Assembly (NCBI RefSeq): GCF_021730395.1
Contig: NC_069377.1
Span: 37,898,501-37,962,500 of the forward strand
Direction of reading: 5' to 3'
Length of the DNA stretch: 64,000 nt
Source of the DNA: Mercenaria mercenaria
Taxonomy: Eukaryota; Mollusca; Bivalvia; Venerida; Veneridae
The first letter of the stretch is position 1. Each line of letters begins with the position of its first letter. A program made the translations under genes and the position numbers. Below the pieces are notes generated by a model. That model saw only the letters and a list, made by a program, of their open reading frames with translations, was not told the origin of the DNA and did no database searches. Below are positions 36,167 to 48,067 of the stretch, in pieces.

Positions 36167-37273
36167 TATTACACCCCCACAAAACGAAGTTTTGGTTAGG
36201 GGTATATATGAATGAGCTTGTCGGTCGGTCGGTCGGTCGGTCTGTCGGTCCGTCCGATGGTTTTCATGGTTTCCGGATGATTATTCATGAAAGGCTTGAC
36301 CGATTTAAGTAATTTTTGGTACATAGGTGTAACATCAGAAAATACAGGTCAAAGTTGACTTCGGGGTCTGTAGGTCAAAGGTCAAGGTCACAGTGACCCT
36401 GAACAGTAGAACAGTTTCCGGATGATAACTTGAGAACGCTCAGGCCTAGGATCATAAATTTTGGTACACAGGTGTAACATTTTGAACTACAGGTCAATTT
36501 CTACTTTTAGGTCAGTAGGTCAAAGGTCAAGGTCAAAGTAACCCTAAACAGTAAAACGGTTTCCGGATGATAACTTGAGAACACTTCAGCCTAGGATCAT
36601 GAATTTTGGAACGTAGGTGTAACATGATAAAGTACAGGTAAAGTTCTACCTTGAGGTCAGTAGGTCAAATGTCAAGGTCACAGTGACTCGGAACAGTTAA
36701 ACGGTTTCTGGATGATAACTTGAGAACACTTGGGTCTAGGATCATAATTTTTGTACACAGGTGTAACATGATAAAATACAGGTAAAGGTTTCCGGATGAT
36801 AAACTGAGAACGCTTAAGCCTAGGATCATGAAAATTGAAAGGTTTGTTGGTTATGACCAGCAGATAAGCCCTCTTGATTTTGAGATCGGTAGGACACAGG
36901 TCAAGGTCACAGTGACCTGGAACATTTAAAATGGATTTCGGACAATAACTTCAGAACACTTTTGACTAGGATCAAGAAAATTATTAGGGAGGTTGGTCAT
37001 GACGAGCAGATGACCCCTGTTGATTTGAGTTCCAAAGGTCAAAGGTCAGAGTGACCCGGAACATTTAAACCTTTTCCGGACAATAGCTTAAGAACGCTTG
37101 GGCCGATAATCTTGAAACTTCATAGGAAAGTTGATCATGACCAGCAGATGACCTCTATTGATTTTGAGGTCAGTAGGTCAAAGGTAAAGCAAGTTCGGCT
37201 TTGATATTGGCTAAGTTCTGTGACAAGGCCATATTGTTGGGGTATAACTCGTCACTCCTGTGACAACTCTAGT
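36167..37273 (+). mobile_element. 1.1-kb tandem-rich element with 7-bp target duplication
   Basis: Starts TATTACACCCCCACAAAACG, has a (TCGG)n-type run at about 36220-36250, then four or five degenerate units of about 130 bp built on TTTCCGGATGATAACTTGAG ... GGTCAGTAGGTCAAAGGTCA, and ends GACAACTCTAGT. TGAATCT is present on both sides (36160-36166 and 37274-37280), within the Penelope-like element. Non-coding. I know the family as a common bivalve repeat. Confidence 0.75.
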
Positions 37274-37674
37274 TGAATCTGACTTGCTGTCGCAGACATA
37301 CTTTTATGCACACTATTTATCTATTGATTTGCCTTTAAATTTTCAGTTAAACAGGTAAACTATATTGTTATGTTTTTTATTCTTATAATAGTATTTTATG
37401 ATCGTAATATATAATACATGTATATTTTGTATAAGGTACTTACTTACTTTAATACTGTTCATAAAACTAAAGGTTCTGTTGCTGTTTTTTCTGTACTATA
37501 TAAATAATTCCAATAGTGTGCCAAACGTAATGTCATACTTTCACGTTAAGATGTTTTGTTAAGTTACTTCATGACGTCATACATATGTTTTTATACACTG
37601 TATATCTTTCTGAAGAAGTATCTTAATATAAAACGCGTTGCAATCTTGAGCTGTCTTCTTTCTTAACCATATTA

Positions 37675-37800
37675 AGGCATATTTGATGGCATCTATATAC
37701 TAATTTAAATACCTTTATTTAAAGTCATATTTAATGCCATCTATAAACTTATTTACATACCCCTTTTTAAGGCATATTTAATGGCATCAATAAAATCATT
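37675..37800 (+). repeat. Minisatellite, right part
   Basis: About two and a half units of GGCATATTTGATGGCATCTA / CTAATTTAAATACCTTTATT, the same as at 35095-35434. Confidence 0.65.
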
Positions 37801-38040
37801 CACACGCCAATGTAATATTTATAGACACATAAATAGAAAAAACTACATGGTAGCATATACGGCCACTAGATTCGTAATTTTGAAACTTATTTCAGTCAGT
37901 TGATTAATGACACCAGCTGGTAGCTTAAAAGACAACTGAATTAGTACTTCGTGCATATTTGAGCTTGCAGGAAAAGGAATACAATAGCAGCAATAATAAA
38001 CCTAATACCCATAAATTTATGCAGTTACCTATATACTCAC

Positions 38041-38193
38041 CGCAATCAACCTCGTCCGAATAGTCTGGACAATCATGAAATGTATCGCATCTTCCAGTCA
38101 AGGCTATTAAGCTACCATCAATGCATTTAAAAGTGGTCTTCCCTAGTGTCCATTTTGTCAGTTCCAATTTGTATTTCACGGGTTTTGCGTAGA
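38041..38193 (-). CDS. Exon: LDLa module 1 (four-cysteine variant)
   Basis: Phase 1 on both sides (acceptor TATATAG, donor GTGAGT). FKCIDGSLIALTGRCD and DCPDYSDEVDC give the LDLa signature, including the calcium-binding D-x-S-D-E. Two of the six canonical cysteines (positions 1 and 3, a disulphide pair) are absent, being replaced in the W-T-L-G and S-L-I-A stretches. Confidence 0.83.
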
Positions 38194-38469
38194 CTATATA
38201 AGGAATATAATTAAAACTGAAAAATCAGCTGTAGGTGACTGTAAGACATAAATACACTTTCATTCATAAGTAATGTAAATAAAAGTTTATTTTTCTTTAA
38301 ATTATGATTTCCAATTAAATTACGAATTAAACTGAAATGGTAGAGGGCATTCACAGCTCAAGGTCTGAAAATGAAAATTTGTGTTGGACAGGACTCAACA
38401 CCTTGAAATAAATGCATAAGAAACTACCAGATTTTAAAAAAGTCGAATATCTTATAAGAAAAAACCCAC

Positions 38470-38645
38470 CGGAAATGTCTGTCTTATTTATTCTTTTCTC
38501 ACATATGGCATTTGTATAATCTGTACGACACCTCTGTACGATCCAGTTTGAGCTGTTCTGTGAGGACGTTATTCGAAGAACAACACAGGAATCTACCGTT
38601 AACAAACCAGGACGTGCATTCTGAACATGTGACCAGTCTGTAAAC
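38470..38645 (-). CDS. Exon: C-type lectin-like domain, part 3
   Basis: Phase 2 to phase 1 (acceptor TTCTAG, donor GTGGGT). It supplies the last three lectin cysteines in the contexts DSCVVL, VQRCRTD and NAICEKR. The EPN or QPD sugar-specificity motif and the WND calcium motif are not present (WIVQRC occupies the WND position), so canonical calcium-dependent sugar binding is unlikely. A short linker follows. Confidence 0.83.
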
Positions 38646-38939
38646 CTAGAAAATAAGTCAATTTAGGAAGTTAGGTGACTGCCTGCTACTGCCCGCAAAC
38701 GGCTTACAAGTCAACGATATTTTTTTGTTATCATTGCAACGTAAGCAATACCAGAAACATTTTAAATTGCAAAATTGGCTAATTGCCATAAAAAGGAGTC
38801 CTTAGCCATGTGGTATTGACTATATTATAGATATTCTAATTTACTAAGCAAAATCATAACATTTATTTCAAGTTTACACATATAAAATAGAGAAAAGTGG
38901 AAACTTCACAGGATGCTCAACACGACAAAAACGAAAATG

Positions 38940-39020
38940 TTGCAGGCTCGGTTTGATTGAGCCTGTTCATGGACGGTAGAGGAAATGCATGCTACCGTCC
39001 ACGCCCTCTAGCCCCGGGTT
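38940..39020 (-). repeat. Dispersed repeat fragment (inverse of the CAGACTC-stem family)
   Basis: TTTGATTGAGCCTGTTCATG followed by ACCGTCCACGCCCTCTAGC is the inverted form of the family at 4192-4275 and 14185-14280. Confidence 0.5.
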
Positions 39021-39086
39021 GAGCAGAACTCAACATTTACACATGCTAAAAGTACAAAAAGCAATTTAGAGACATCCGCAGATGTA

Positions 39087-39260
39087 TTCAAACGGCGGTG
39101 AACATGGAACCTTCAATGATACACGTGTTGAGGCGTGTAATTCCATGAAGAGCGGCGTTTGGTCCCCAGATAAAATAATGGGTTTGCCCCAAACGAGAAA
39201 ACAATGGGCAGAACCTAACAAACTGGAATTTAGGAACCCGCGAATAAGATCTGTGTACTT
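39087..39260 (+). repeat. Dispersed repeat, paired with 31649-31800
   Basis: AACGGCGGTGAACATGGAAC ... GAAAACAATGGGCAGAACC. It is followed by a hairpin, TGTGTACTTGC against GCAAGTACACA (about 39255-39300). ORFs on both strands here are repeat artefacts. Confidence 0.65.
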
Positions 39261-39439
39261 GCATTTCCATACACATTGCTCTAAAGAGCAAGTACACATA
39301 CGTTATCCGGTTATTCGCATTTCTTGGAACTTAAAACAAAATTTTACAATGTAGTCAATCCTTTTGCTTTTTTAAGTTTTGGATTGAGAGTAACATCGAC
39401 ACAATGTTACGTCATATTGCAATATATCTACCTTTCCTT

Positions 39440-39680
39440 GTGGTAGAAGGCCCCCAAGTGTCCCTCCGGGTATTGATTTAATTGTGGACGGGCACCTTGG
39501 TAGATCCACCAACCTTTTGTTAGTCACCTGGATGTCTTCCTCACATGAAAAAGTCTACATTCATGCGTTGTTCAGAACAGACAGTGGTGAAGGGCAACAG
39601 AGCCAGAAACCACCCGTCCTCCAAGGTCAGTCTCAGGAAAATCCTTTCAAGCAGTCCTGTTGGTTAAACATCGGATGGGG
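39440..39680 (-). repeat. SINE-body fragment
   Basis: GGTAGAAGGCCCCCAAGTG, GTGGACGGGCACCTTGGTAG and GGATGTCTTCCTCACATGAA resemble the body of a tRNA-Ser-headed bivalve SINE I know; the tRNA head is not present. Lies between lectin exons 2 and 3. Confidence 0.45.
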
Positions 39681-39794
39681 AAATGCCGTAATAAAATATA
39701 AATGAAAATAAGCTGTTTTTTAAAAATCTCTACAGAATGAATGTTTGAACTCTAAACCTACACAAACACATTTCAGTTATGCAAAAACACTTAC

Positions 39795-39864
39795 CAGTTT
39801 TGGAAGATTGCTCTTGAACCATCAATCCATTTGTATTCATTGTCTTTGGCAAAAGCTCCCAAAC
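39795..39864 (-). CDS. Exon: C-type lectin-like domain, part 2
   Basis: A 70-bp exon, phase 1 to phase 2. Across the junction it reads VVFGLGAFAKDNEYKWIDGS and ends in FQNW, matching the lectin 'W-I-G-L ... x-W-x-D-G-S-x-x-x-F-x-N-W' core. The last Trp codon is split by the intron (donor GTAAGT). Confidence 0.85.
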
Positions 39865-40241
39865 CTTAAATGATTTAAGAAATTCTTTATGAGACGCTTG
39901 CTTTGATAAATTTAGGGACAATTATACGAGTTACACGAGGGCGATGTCCAAGATACCTTTACCGCACGACATTAATCCAATTCGGATTTTTTAAGTCGTT
40001 GTAACATCTTTGTTAGGTACATGTATATTGACTTGATTTTATTATCTCATACGCACTATAATTATCAGAAGGAAGCATATTCTAGTCGCTACAGTTTAAC
40101 GAAGGTGAAATCATTGTTACGCTACTATACATTTTTTTTAACAAAAACACAACTTTCCATGGAAGAAGGAAACACAATAAATATAAAAGCTTAATGAATC
40201 TGCAAAGACACATCTTAACTACCTATGAATATATATCTCAC

Positions 40242-40442
40242 CAAATACCACATCCGGCGATACAAAGTTCCTATGTGAGAGAAGATAATAATTGATAGCA
40301 TTTGACTCTTCTATACTCGTGATTATTGCAAGGCTAGCGCCATTACTCTCGCATGATCTTTGAGCCCCCAAATACGTTCTCTCCGAAAACTGTGTGACAA
40401 TATAGCAGCTTCCTTTGAAATACATCCAGCCAGTTTCGCATT
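40242..40442 (-). CDS. Exon: C-type lectin-like domain, part 1
   Basis: Phase 1 on both sides. CETGWMYFKGSCYIV is a textbook long-form C-type lectin start (C-x-x-G-W-x-x-F-x-x-x-C-Y), followed by the A-x-x-x-C helix (LGAQRSCESNGASLAIITS) and an N-x-Y-Y-L-L helix. The domain continues on two more exons. Confidence 0.87.
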
Positions 40443-40722
40443 CTGAAATATCAGCTGAAGTTCGAATGCAATGTTAAACGTCATTTACACACATGGTGTC
40501 TAAAAAGCAAGTACAAATACTTAAAAAGGTGTGTCGCATTCCATGAACGTAACCACTTTAATTAATCTGCGAAAGATTAAACCTTAACCCGCAACTCAAA
40601 GAACGCAATCTCCCAGTCTATGTGGAAGTGAACGAACGTGTAAATATATAAGTACACGTTCCTTTACTCCCATATAGACAGAGACTAGGTACACATATGA
40701 AAAATAATAATGGAAAAAGAAA

Positions 40723-40959
40723 TGAGCCGTGCCATGGGAAAACCAACATAGTGGGTGTGCGACCAGCATGGATCCAGACCAGCCTGCGCATCCGCGCAGT
40801 CTGGTCAGGATCCATGCTGTTCGCTAACAGTTTCTCCAATTCCAATAGGCTTTAAAAGCGAACAACATGGAGCCTGACCAGACTGCGCGGATGCGCAGGC
40901 TGCTCTGGATCCATGCTGGTCGCACACCCACTATGTTGGTTTTCCCATGGCACGGCTCA
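40723..40959. mobile_element. Fold-back element, 100-bp inverted arms
   Basis: The arms (about 40724-40826 and 40858-40958) are near-perfect inverted copies: GAGCCGTGCCATGGGAAAAC at one end and its complement at the other, with CAGCATGGATCC inside. The spacer is about 30 bp. A short AAATGA occurs at both junctions and could be the target duplication. I recognise it as a frequent bivalve repeat. No protein. Confidence 0.82.
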
Positions 40960-43388
40960 AATGAAGAACATCACTATTGAAATATTTTGGAACACTATCA
41001 TTTGAAGCATTTAACGGTTTACTGGCAGAATGTCTTACTCTTGTACGAAATAGTGACATATATTAGACATTGTAACTAAAAAAATAAAACCGGAATTTTT
41101 AACATTTTGACTCCAAATATATATTGTTAAGTGCATCAGATAATATATATACAATACTAAAATGCTGTGTGTTATTTTTTAAAAGAGATATTTACTCCAA
41201 AAATTTTAGTCCCCATAGCATTTTTGGAAATAGGATAGACAACTCCTGAATGACTATCTCATCAAATTTGCTGATATAAAAATAAACTTAGGTATTTTCC
41301 CGGGATACCCTCATTAAAGTCTGTTTCTTCATTTCATTCAGACATGGAATGTAAACAAATACAGGAACAACTTAACAGTACAAGGACATCAAACAACCTT
41401 TTTATTTTCCTTCAGGACAGGTACACATGTTAGGTCATACTTGTAGTTAATAAACCAAAATGTAAAACAATTATTTGGCTCATCAAAGAAAAGAAGACTA
41501 ATAACTTCACAATATTTTATTACCTCCCTTCATTATATTTATCATCTACATTCTACATATTTTTTATGGAATTACCTCCCTTTATCTCAAATAAGCTTTC
41601 TTATATTACAATTTAATCAGTCAATATTTTTACCTTAATTATCAGACAAATAAAGTTATATTTTTTTAATCCATGGTAAGATTAAAAGCATAAATTATAT
41701 TAAAGAATACCATAAAAGCATTTATCACACATGAATGCAAGGTATACACAACAAATAATTTTGAGCCTTGTTGCCAATGACAATGTTGAAAAATATTAAA
41801 GCTCAGATGGCATAACAGTGAGATAAAATCTTTTTAAGTTAAGTTAAGTTAATAATTCCCATAATAACTTGTTACTACAAAAAATTAAAGTATGTTGTTA
41901 TTCCCATTTCTGTCCAACATACCTCAAGAAGTAAATACTACAAAGACTGTATATCAAATTTTTGAAAATAAAATTCCACCAACATATTTTGTTCTTATTT
42001 CTTTTATCTTGATTATGTAGTGTACTTATCTGGAATGGTGAGATATTTTGAAATGTATATTTCTTTATTCTCCTGGATGGAAAAAAATATATAAACAAAA
42101 CAACCATTTATACCAACCAAACTGTAAAATACTCAAGTTTCTTTGATGTTAGTAATAATATGTTGAGACATGAAAACAACATAAAATATCAACATAAAAT
42201 ATCAACATAAAATATAACTAAAAAATTGTGGAACATCATTTGTAGATTAGATTAGACTGTATTATACAAATGTTTATATGGAAATATGTGACATCTCTGG
42301 TTAAATAGAATATTAGTTAACTTATGGTAAAATGTTGAACTGCTTTAAAATTAATCTACAAGTGATGAATGAGTTCATCTTACCATAACTTTGACATTTA
42401 ATGTATTATTAAGAAAACTATAACATACAAGAAATGACTCACAGACAGTATAAGTTGCTGAATAACTGGGTCAATCTCCACCACAATTACTATGAAACTT
42501 AAAAAGTCCAATTAAATGTTTTTATTTAAATTAGATTGATCACATTTTAACATTTCTATGAATGCAATTGTTAAATGCTAGCTTCTTACATGTATGCAAT
42601 AATGGAAATAAAAAATTATTTAACAATATATGTATACAGTCTTGTCATGAACACATTCTGTACAGATGATAATACATAGAAAAGTCAACATATTTATTAT
42701 ATGGGTCCATCTCAGTTTACAGCTGGTACATGAATGTCTCGCAATGCAGCACAGTTGGGGTAAATTCCATTTCACATGACAACACACTTGTAGCACTTCT
42801 GGAAATACAAATGTAAAACTTTATTACATAAAGAGAATAAAACATGATAGTTTTTAAAACAATTATAACATCATTTTAGACATTTGAAGATATTCTAATC
42901 TTAGAAATATATTATAAGCAGCAAGTCAGGTAACTCTACAAATTGACATTTTGTCTAATTTCAACTTGTCTAAGGAATTACCTGTTTTAAGCAGCAAGAT
43001 TGTGTTGCCACTTGGCTTGCTGCTTTATTTAAATTTTACATATACTTAGATTCACTAAATGACAAGTTATTTAATAGGACTGTCTGAAAAGATTGCATAT
43101 TTTATAACATTCAATGTACATATTCAATAAAATGGTGAAAACAATAGACAGATAAATCTGATGATGTTCACCTATGATCTCACCTAAAAGCTCCAACAAC
43201 AACCTACAACCTCTCAGACTGATTAGTATATCATGTAATAATGATAAACTACCTAAAGTGTTTTATATAGCATGCAATGAACTTGAGAACTGCCAAAACT
43301 TCACCTTATGTGTAATATATGTTCACTTTTTCCCTTGCTGAAAGTGTTGTATTTCTTAAAGCATTTGAAATAATAGATATTATAAGTA
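40960..43388. other. Very AT-rich intronic stretch
   Basis: No exon recognised. Minor tandem sequence (AAAATATCAAC at about 42180-42220). A Cys-rich minus-strand frame of about 60 codons (42610-42800, following TTTCCAG) has no family signature that I know. This stretch would be 3' UTR if the nested candidate gene at 44337-45798 is real. Confidence 0.4.
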
Positions 43389-43564
43389 CAGTGCAACCTC
43401 TGTAGAGCAATACCCTGTGGGATATACAAATATTTTAGTTATTTTGAGGTAGTTGTTCTGGAGAAGTAAATTTGATAGTTATATTTCAGCTTAGGGAAAT
43501 TCTCATGATATTGTTATAGAGAGGTTTTTGCTTCAGAGTGAGCTACTCTGGAGAGGTTGTACTG
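43389..43564. mobile_element. 176-bp MITE with CAGTRCAACCTCT ends
   Basis: Left end CAGTGCAACCTCTGTAGAG, right end (complement) CAGTACAACCTCTCCAGAG. CAGT-start and the ACCTCT core are typical of pogo/Tigger-like elements, which use a TA target; TA precedes the left end, while the right flank is TG. Non-autonomous. Confidence 0.6.
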
Positions 43565-44336
43565 TGAAAATTGCTTCCAACTTCATCTCCTTCAACTGAG
43601 CTAAATGAAGAAAAACAACAAAAGATTTTCCAAATTTAGAACTTGCTTGTTTACAATTTGACATTTAATGTTAGGCAACTATGCAGACATATTTTTATGT
43701 GACACAATGCCGCCTTTAACTATCTTATTCCAATGAACAAATTGTCAGTCTTGGCAAAATCATGTGAAAAAAAGATCACAGTAAAAAAAATTAATCCTAA
43801 TCATTTTATATATATTGCAAAATCAGCTTTACAGAACTCATAAGTGACAAAAAATTAAATTCAAATATTGCCTTTGTGATGTGCAGCACTGGTCATGTCT
43901 TTTTATCACAATAGTTTACCTTATTTATATCTGTTACTTTTATCATAACTTTTATATCCCTTCTGCACTAACCATTGTCTTCAAGTTCTGAAATATTATA
44001 AAACATTAATTCACACACATTCTAGGAAATCAACATAAAATCAGTGTCAAAGCATTTGAATATAATTGTTTTAATTATCTTAATACAAAGATACAAATGT
44101 ACTTCATGTTTTTGCTGACTGACACAATATACTGAAATTTGTAATTCAATATTTATTATCAAAGTACATGTTCATTCTATTTTTGAAATGTTGACATTAC
44201 AAAGCTATCGCACATTTATTACTAAACCATATCTATTATCATTATTTTGAATGGAGATATGTACTTTGTAAATTGAGGGATACACAAAGTTACAGGAAAG
44301 AAATGTTTATGTCAGGCTGACAAAAGTCCAGAGGGT

Positions 44337-44559
44337 TCACATCTTGTCAGGAATGTCAGTCTTATAGCTGTCTTGTACAGTTATTTCAGAAGCAAGAATG
44401 TAGCCATACAGCATATAAATGCTTTGAAACCTTTGTTTAACATACAAAAACATAATACCCCCTGCATTTTTCATAATGGTAACATCTTCTTGGACTGCCA
44501 CAGGGTTAGACAGGTCGAACAACTGTACATGTACATACTCAAACTTTTCCCTACCAAAA
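44337..44559 (-). CDS. Candidate terminal exon of a nested gene
   Basis: After acceptor CGTTTTCAG the frame runs 73 codons to a TGA: FGREKFEYVHVQLFDL, then DVTIMKNAGGIMFLYVK and YGYILASEITVQDSYK. Only one residue short of a phase-2 join to the candidate exon at 45716-45798. It cannot join the main gene because exon 48068-48268 ends in phase 1. I do not recognise the protein; it could be chance. Confidence 0.3.
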
Positions 44560-45715
44560 CTGAAAACGAAAATTATACAACATTTTTTCCCTTTATTTTT
44601 GTACAAAAGATGACCTATGCATTTAATACAGACTTTTTACATTTATTAATCTAAATATATTAAAATTAATAAAATATTTAATAACTCATTGTATGATTAA
44701 AATTATAATCATTAATAAACTATATCAAACATGAACCTGAAGTGTTCTAATTTATAAAGCTGCAATTAATATTGAAAAAAAAATGCACCTATTGTATACA
44801 ATGTATATTAAAAAAAGTATCATGAACCTGATTATAAAACAGCCTCAGTTCAAATGTAATAACACATGACTGTCAGAAAATCAATGTATGTTGTACTTTA
44901 ATGATATAATTATCATGAATGCCATCAATAAACTTCAGATATAACAAACTATACCGCTATGTCAGCCTCTTTCTTGTTATTTCTACAGCTTCCAAAGACA
45001 GACTGCAACTGCATGTATCAGACACTGTAAGTAAAATATACAAATAATCATTACACAAGAGAATTTTTCATGTTAAATAAAGGGAGTTAATTAAATGCAA
45101 TCTGAGAATTTTTGCTAAACATAAAGGGAAGTAATTATCAATAAAATGAATGAAGAAAAATGCATATATAAGGGAGGTTATTTAGAAAAAAAAAAACTTC
45201 AAATGTCAGTATAATGATAGTTGACATTGACAATGACCTATATCAAGTATGCACAACATAAGAAACAGCAAGCACTTGAAAAATGCATTATATTTCCTTG
45301 CAATATCAAGAATATTTGACTGTATGTAAGGGTTCTCTACATGCTATTATACTGAAGAAAAAAACTTTAGTCTAAATATAGCTTAGATCTATTTATATCT
45401 TCAAAAAAGGAAAGTCCCAAATTTCCACAGCTATTCACAGGCTGAAAATGTTAGGTACTAATATCAGCAAAGAGGTTGATATCTATACTTTTTAATAACT
45501 ACCGTCAAAGGTAGGGAAAAACTTACTGGAAAGGCATAAACTTCTGATCTAGTTATTTCAATACATTTTCAGCTCATTTGCATATAAGAAGAAATTTACA
45601 GAATTCCCCCTGTTTCTCTTCATTTTCAAAAAAATCTGCAAGATGGATATAAACCAATACATTCTCCTATGTGTCAGCTATCAGATATATATTTCAACAA
45701 AAACTGTCAACTTAC

Positions 45716-45798
45716 CTTGTTGTTTTTAAGAAGACAAAATTCCAGCAACTTTCGCTTCCCCGCAAAACTGTACCGGTGCACACATAAAAAAATCTCAA
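45716..45798 (-). CDS. Candidate internal exon of the nested gene
   Basis: Between CACAG and a perfect donor AAG|GTAAGT, open in the frame LRFFYVCTGTVLRGSESCWN, ending in phase 2, which fits the terminal exon 1.2 kb downstream. No in-frame Met, so another exon would be needed upstream. Unrecognised. Confidence 0.28.
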
Positions 45799-46315
45799 CT
45801 GTGATTTTCAAAATAATACAGTCAGACCACAATTTTTTCCCTTGAAAAAAAAAATGCTCTAGGTAAATGCCTACATATATGCTGAATGATCTTAAAATAA
45901 GACTTCATAGATGAATAATATATTACTTAATCACTTTGGAAAGAAAACTACAAATCACTGGCGAAAATCTAGTTTTCATCTTCAAATAAAAAACATATGT
46001 AGACACGACACATGAAATTTACATTTTCTTTGGATTGATATGCACTAGGATAAACATGAAACAAATAAATCATCAAACAGGAAATGCAAAGATAAAAGAG
46101 CGCAGCTTCATTTAAGCCCTCATCCAGTAGTATTATGTTAATTCTGATATAAAATCACTATAATATGGCCAAGCTAAAATAAACACAGTTGGGGACAATG
46201 AGGTTATGGAACACATTACGGAACATATTCAGGGAAAACACTGGAATGATCAGAGGCCAAAATACAACGAAGCTACTTTTTGGGATTACCCTCAATAACA
46301 TGTATCGGTTTTTAG

Positions 46316-47684
46316 GGGAGACCGGGGCACCTTAGGGGAAAAATTATATATATATATGTTTTATATTTTCTAAAACATCTTGAATTAACTTTCTGTAATT
46401 GTCATAATATTTTAAAGTACAATGCTTCATGTACATGAGGGGTAGTCAATGGTCATGTTTTGTACTATCGTTTTTGAAATATGCATCTTAGATGACTAAT
46501 ACTAAAGTGTCCCATTGTACCCCGAAACCGGGGCACCACGGGACACATCATGGCAACCATGGGACGGTGACAGAAATAAACAAATCTATAAACTCTATTT
46601 CATCTGAACTGCAATGATAACATTTGCGTGAATATCCAACATCAAGAAAAAGACTTATCAAATGCCATTTAATTACAATGACAGATCTACCTTTAACTTG
46701 AAATAAACTGCTCAAAAAGTGTAAAAAGACACACTCAATTTAAATATAAACACATCTATGATGATTACTTCATCTTGAACTGCAATGACAATTCTAAAAG
46801 ATCAACATCAAGACAGCACAGATCAAATATCATTTTCTTACAATGACATACCTACCTTTTTCCTGTAACAACATTTATGCCTTAGGTATAAAACAATACA
46901 ACAGTATATATAATTATATTTATTAACTTCTCAACGTAAAGTATAAACTGACTTCTCATAACTGATTTATCCAGTAATGGCATGTCAACAATATAAAAAT
47001 ATGCCTTTACACAGAAATAGTGAGTTAGGTCGAGGTCAACCTCAGCTATTTTTCAGCTTTTACAGTGCCTGTTTTATTGCTTGGTTGAGGCAATTTCATT
47101 ACAATGCCATCATATTCCATCTCATCAGTGTCCGTGTTGTCTGGTATAATGAACACTGAAGCCATATTTTTCCTGGGTTGACATTTCAAGAAAACTCATA
47201 GGTCAATTTTTTTCTGCATTTGTATGCACTTATTAACCAGTGCAATAACTTGTGGTTTTCTTCCAGCTGTACTTAACACTGTCCCATGTTGCCCAATTGC
47301 ATGTGTCTTATCGTACCCAAACCCCACCACTCATACATTTTTAGAAAATTATTAAGGTTATCTGCTTCACTGGGATTAAACATCTTGTGAAATTATCAAT
47401 AAATAATGATATGGAAAGATTTCAGAGAGTTCACTGCAGAGCTTAACGGGACAATATTTGGAATTAAATTGTTCTAGTTTTTTACTCAGAGTAGTGAAAA
47501 AATGAAAATAAAACTCTGTTGAAGTTTTATTTTAAATCCTTCCGCTTCAAACTTCATATAAAAACTAAAAAACAGCTTGAGAAAGGCAAGTTTTATAGCA
47601 ATTCAGATAGATTCGTTTATTTTCCAGAAAAAATGTTACATCTGATGTCCCATGGTGCCTGTGTCTCATGGAGCCCCGGTCTCT
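46316..47684. mobile_element. Non-autonomous DNA transposon, GAGACCGGGGCACC ends
   Basis: The left end GGGGAGACCGGGGCACCTTA and the complement of the right end (GAGAGACCGGGGCTCCATGA) are inverted repeats. Subterminal motifs of the type GTCCCATGGTGCC recur inside (46505-46570, 47275-47300, 47645-47665). About 1.37 kb, no transposase frame. Superfamily not determined. Confidence 0.6.
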
Positions 47685-48067
47685 CATATTTCATTTTTGT
47701 TTACTAACATCTAAAGATTTTCTTAACAAGTTTCAAGCCGCCAAACTGATTCTAAGAATCTTTGTTTTTGTTGTAGCCAAGAAATGACTTTACTCCTTTC
47801 AATCATATAAAAAAATCATTTTTACTAAAGCATTCACCACACTTTAATTAACGAAGAACTTTTTATACAAAAGATCATATATTTGGAAGAAAGTAGGGCT
47901 TAGGAAATCTGATTCTATCTAGTGTGTATTGCACTAGGAAGAAATCTGATTTGCTAATCGCTCTTTATATCTACAAATTATATATATTCCATTTCTGTAT
48001 TTTTGTTTATCAATTTATTTTTCAACTACACAAGATGATTTAGTTGTAAACTAATGATACAATTAAC
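47685..48067. other. Intronic stretch, nothing recognised
   Basis: Plain sequence between the DNA transposon and the second half of CUB2. Confidence 0.4.

Larger units (their letters stand above)
35435..37668 (+). mobile_element. Penelope-like element remnant, interrupted
   Basis: Two pieces, about 35435-36166 and 37281-37668, of one element inserted in a minisatellite. The first piece encodes the C-terminal GIY-YIG endonuclease; the reverse transcriptase part is absent, as in many 5'-truncated copies. The second piece ends in CTGAAGAAGT ... AAACGCGTTGCAATC, a kind of 3' end I associate with Penelope-like elements. A 1.1-kb element sits between the pieces. Family assignment rests on the endonuclease and the end. 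Confidence 0.7.

Noticed and set aside
39066-39354. Three ORFs on both strands
   Set aside because: All within a dispersed repeat found again at 31649-31800.
44990-45027. Mini-exon on the plus strand between TTTCTACAG and GTAAGT
   Set aside because: Good splice-like sites but only 38 bp, no neighbouring plus-strand exon, and the reverse strand also looks splice-like; not enough to call.
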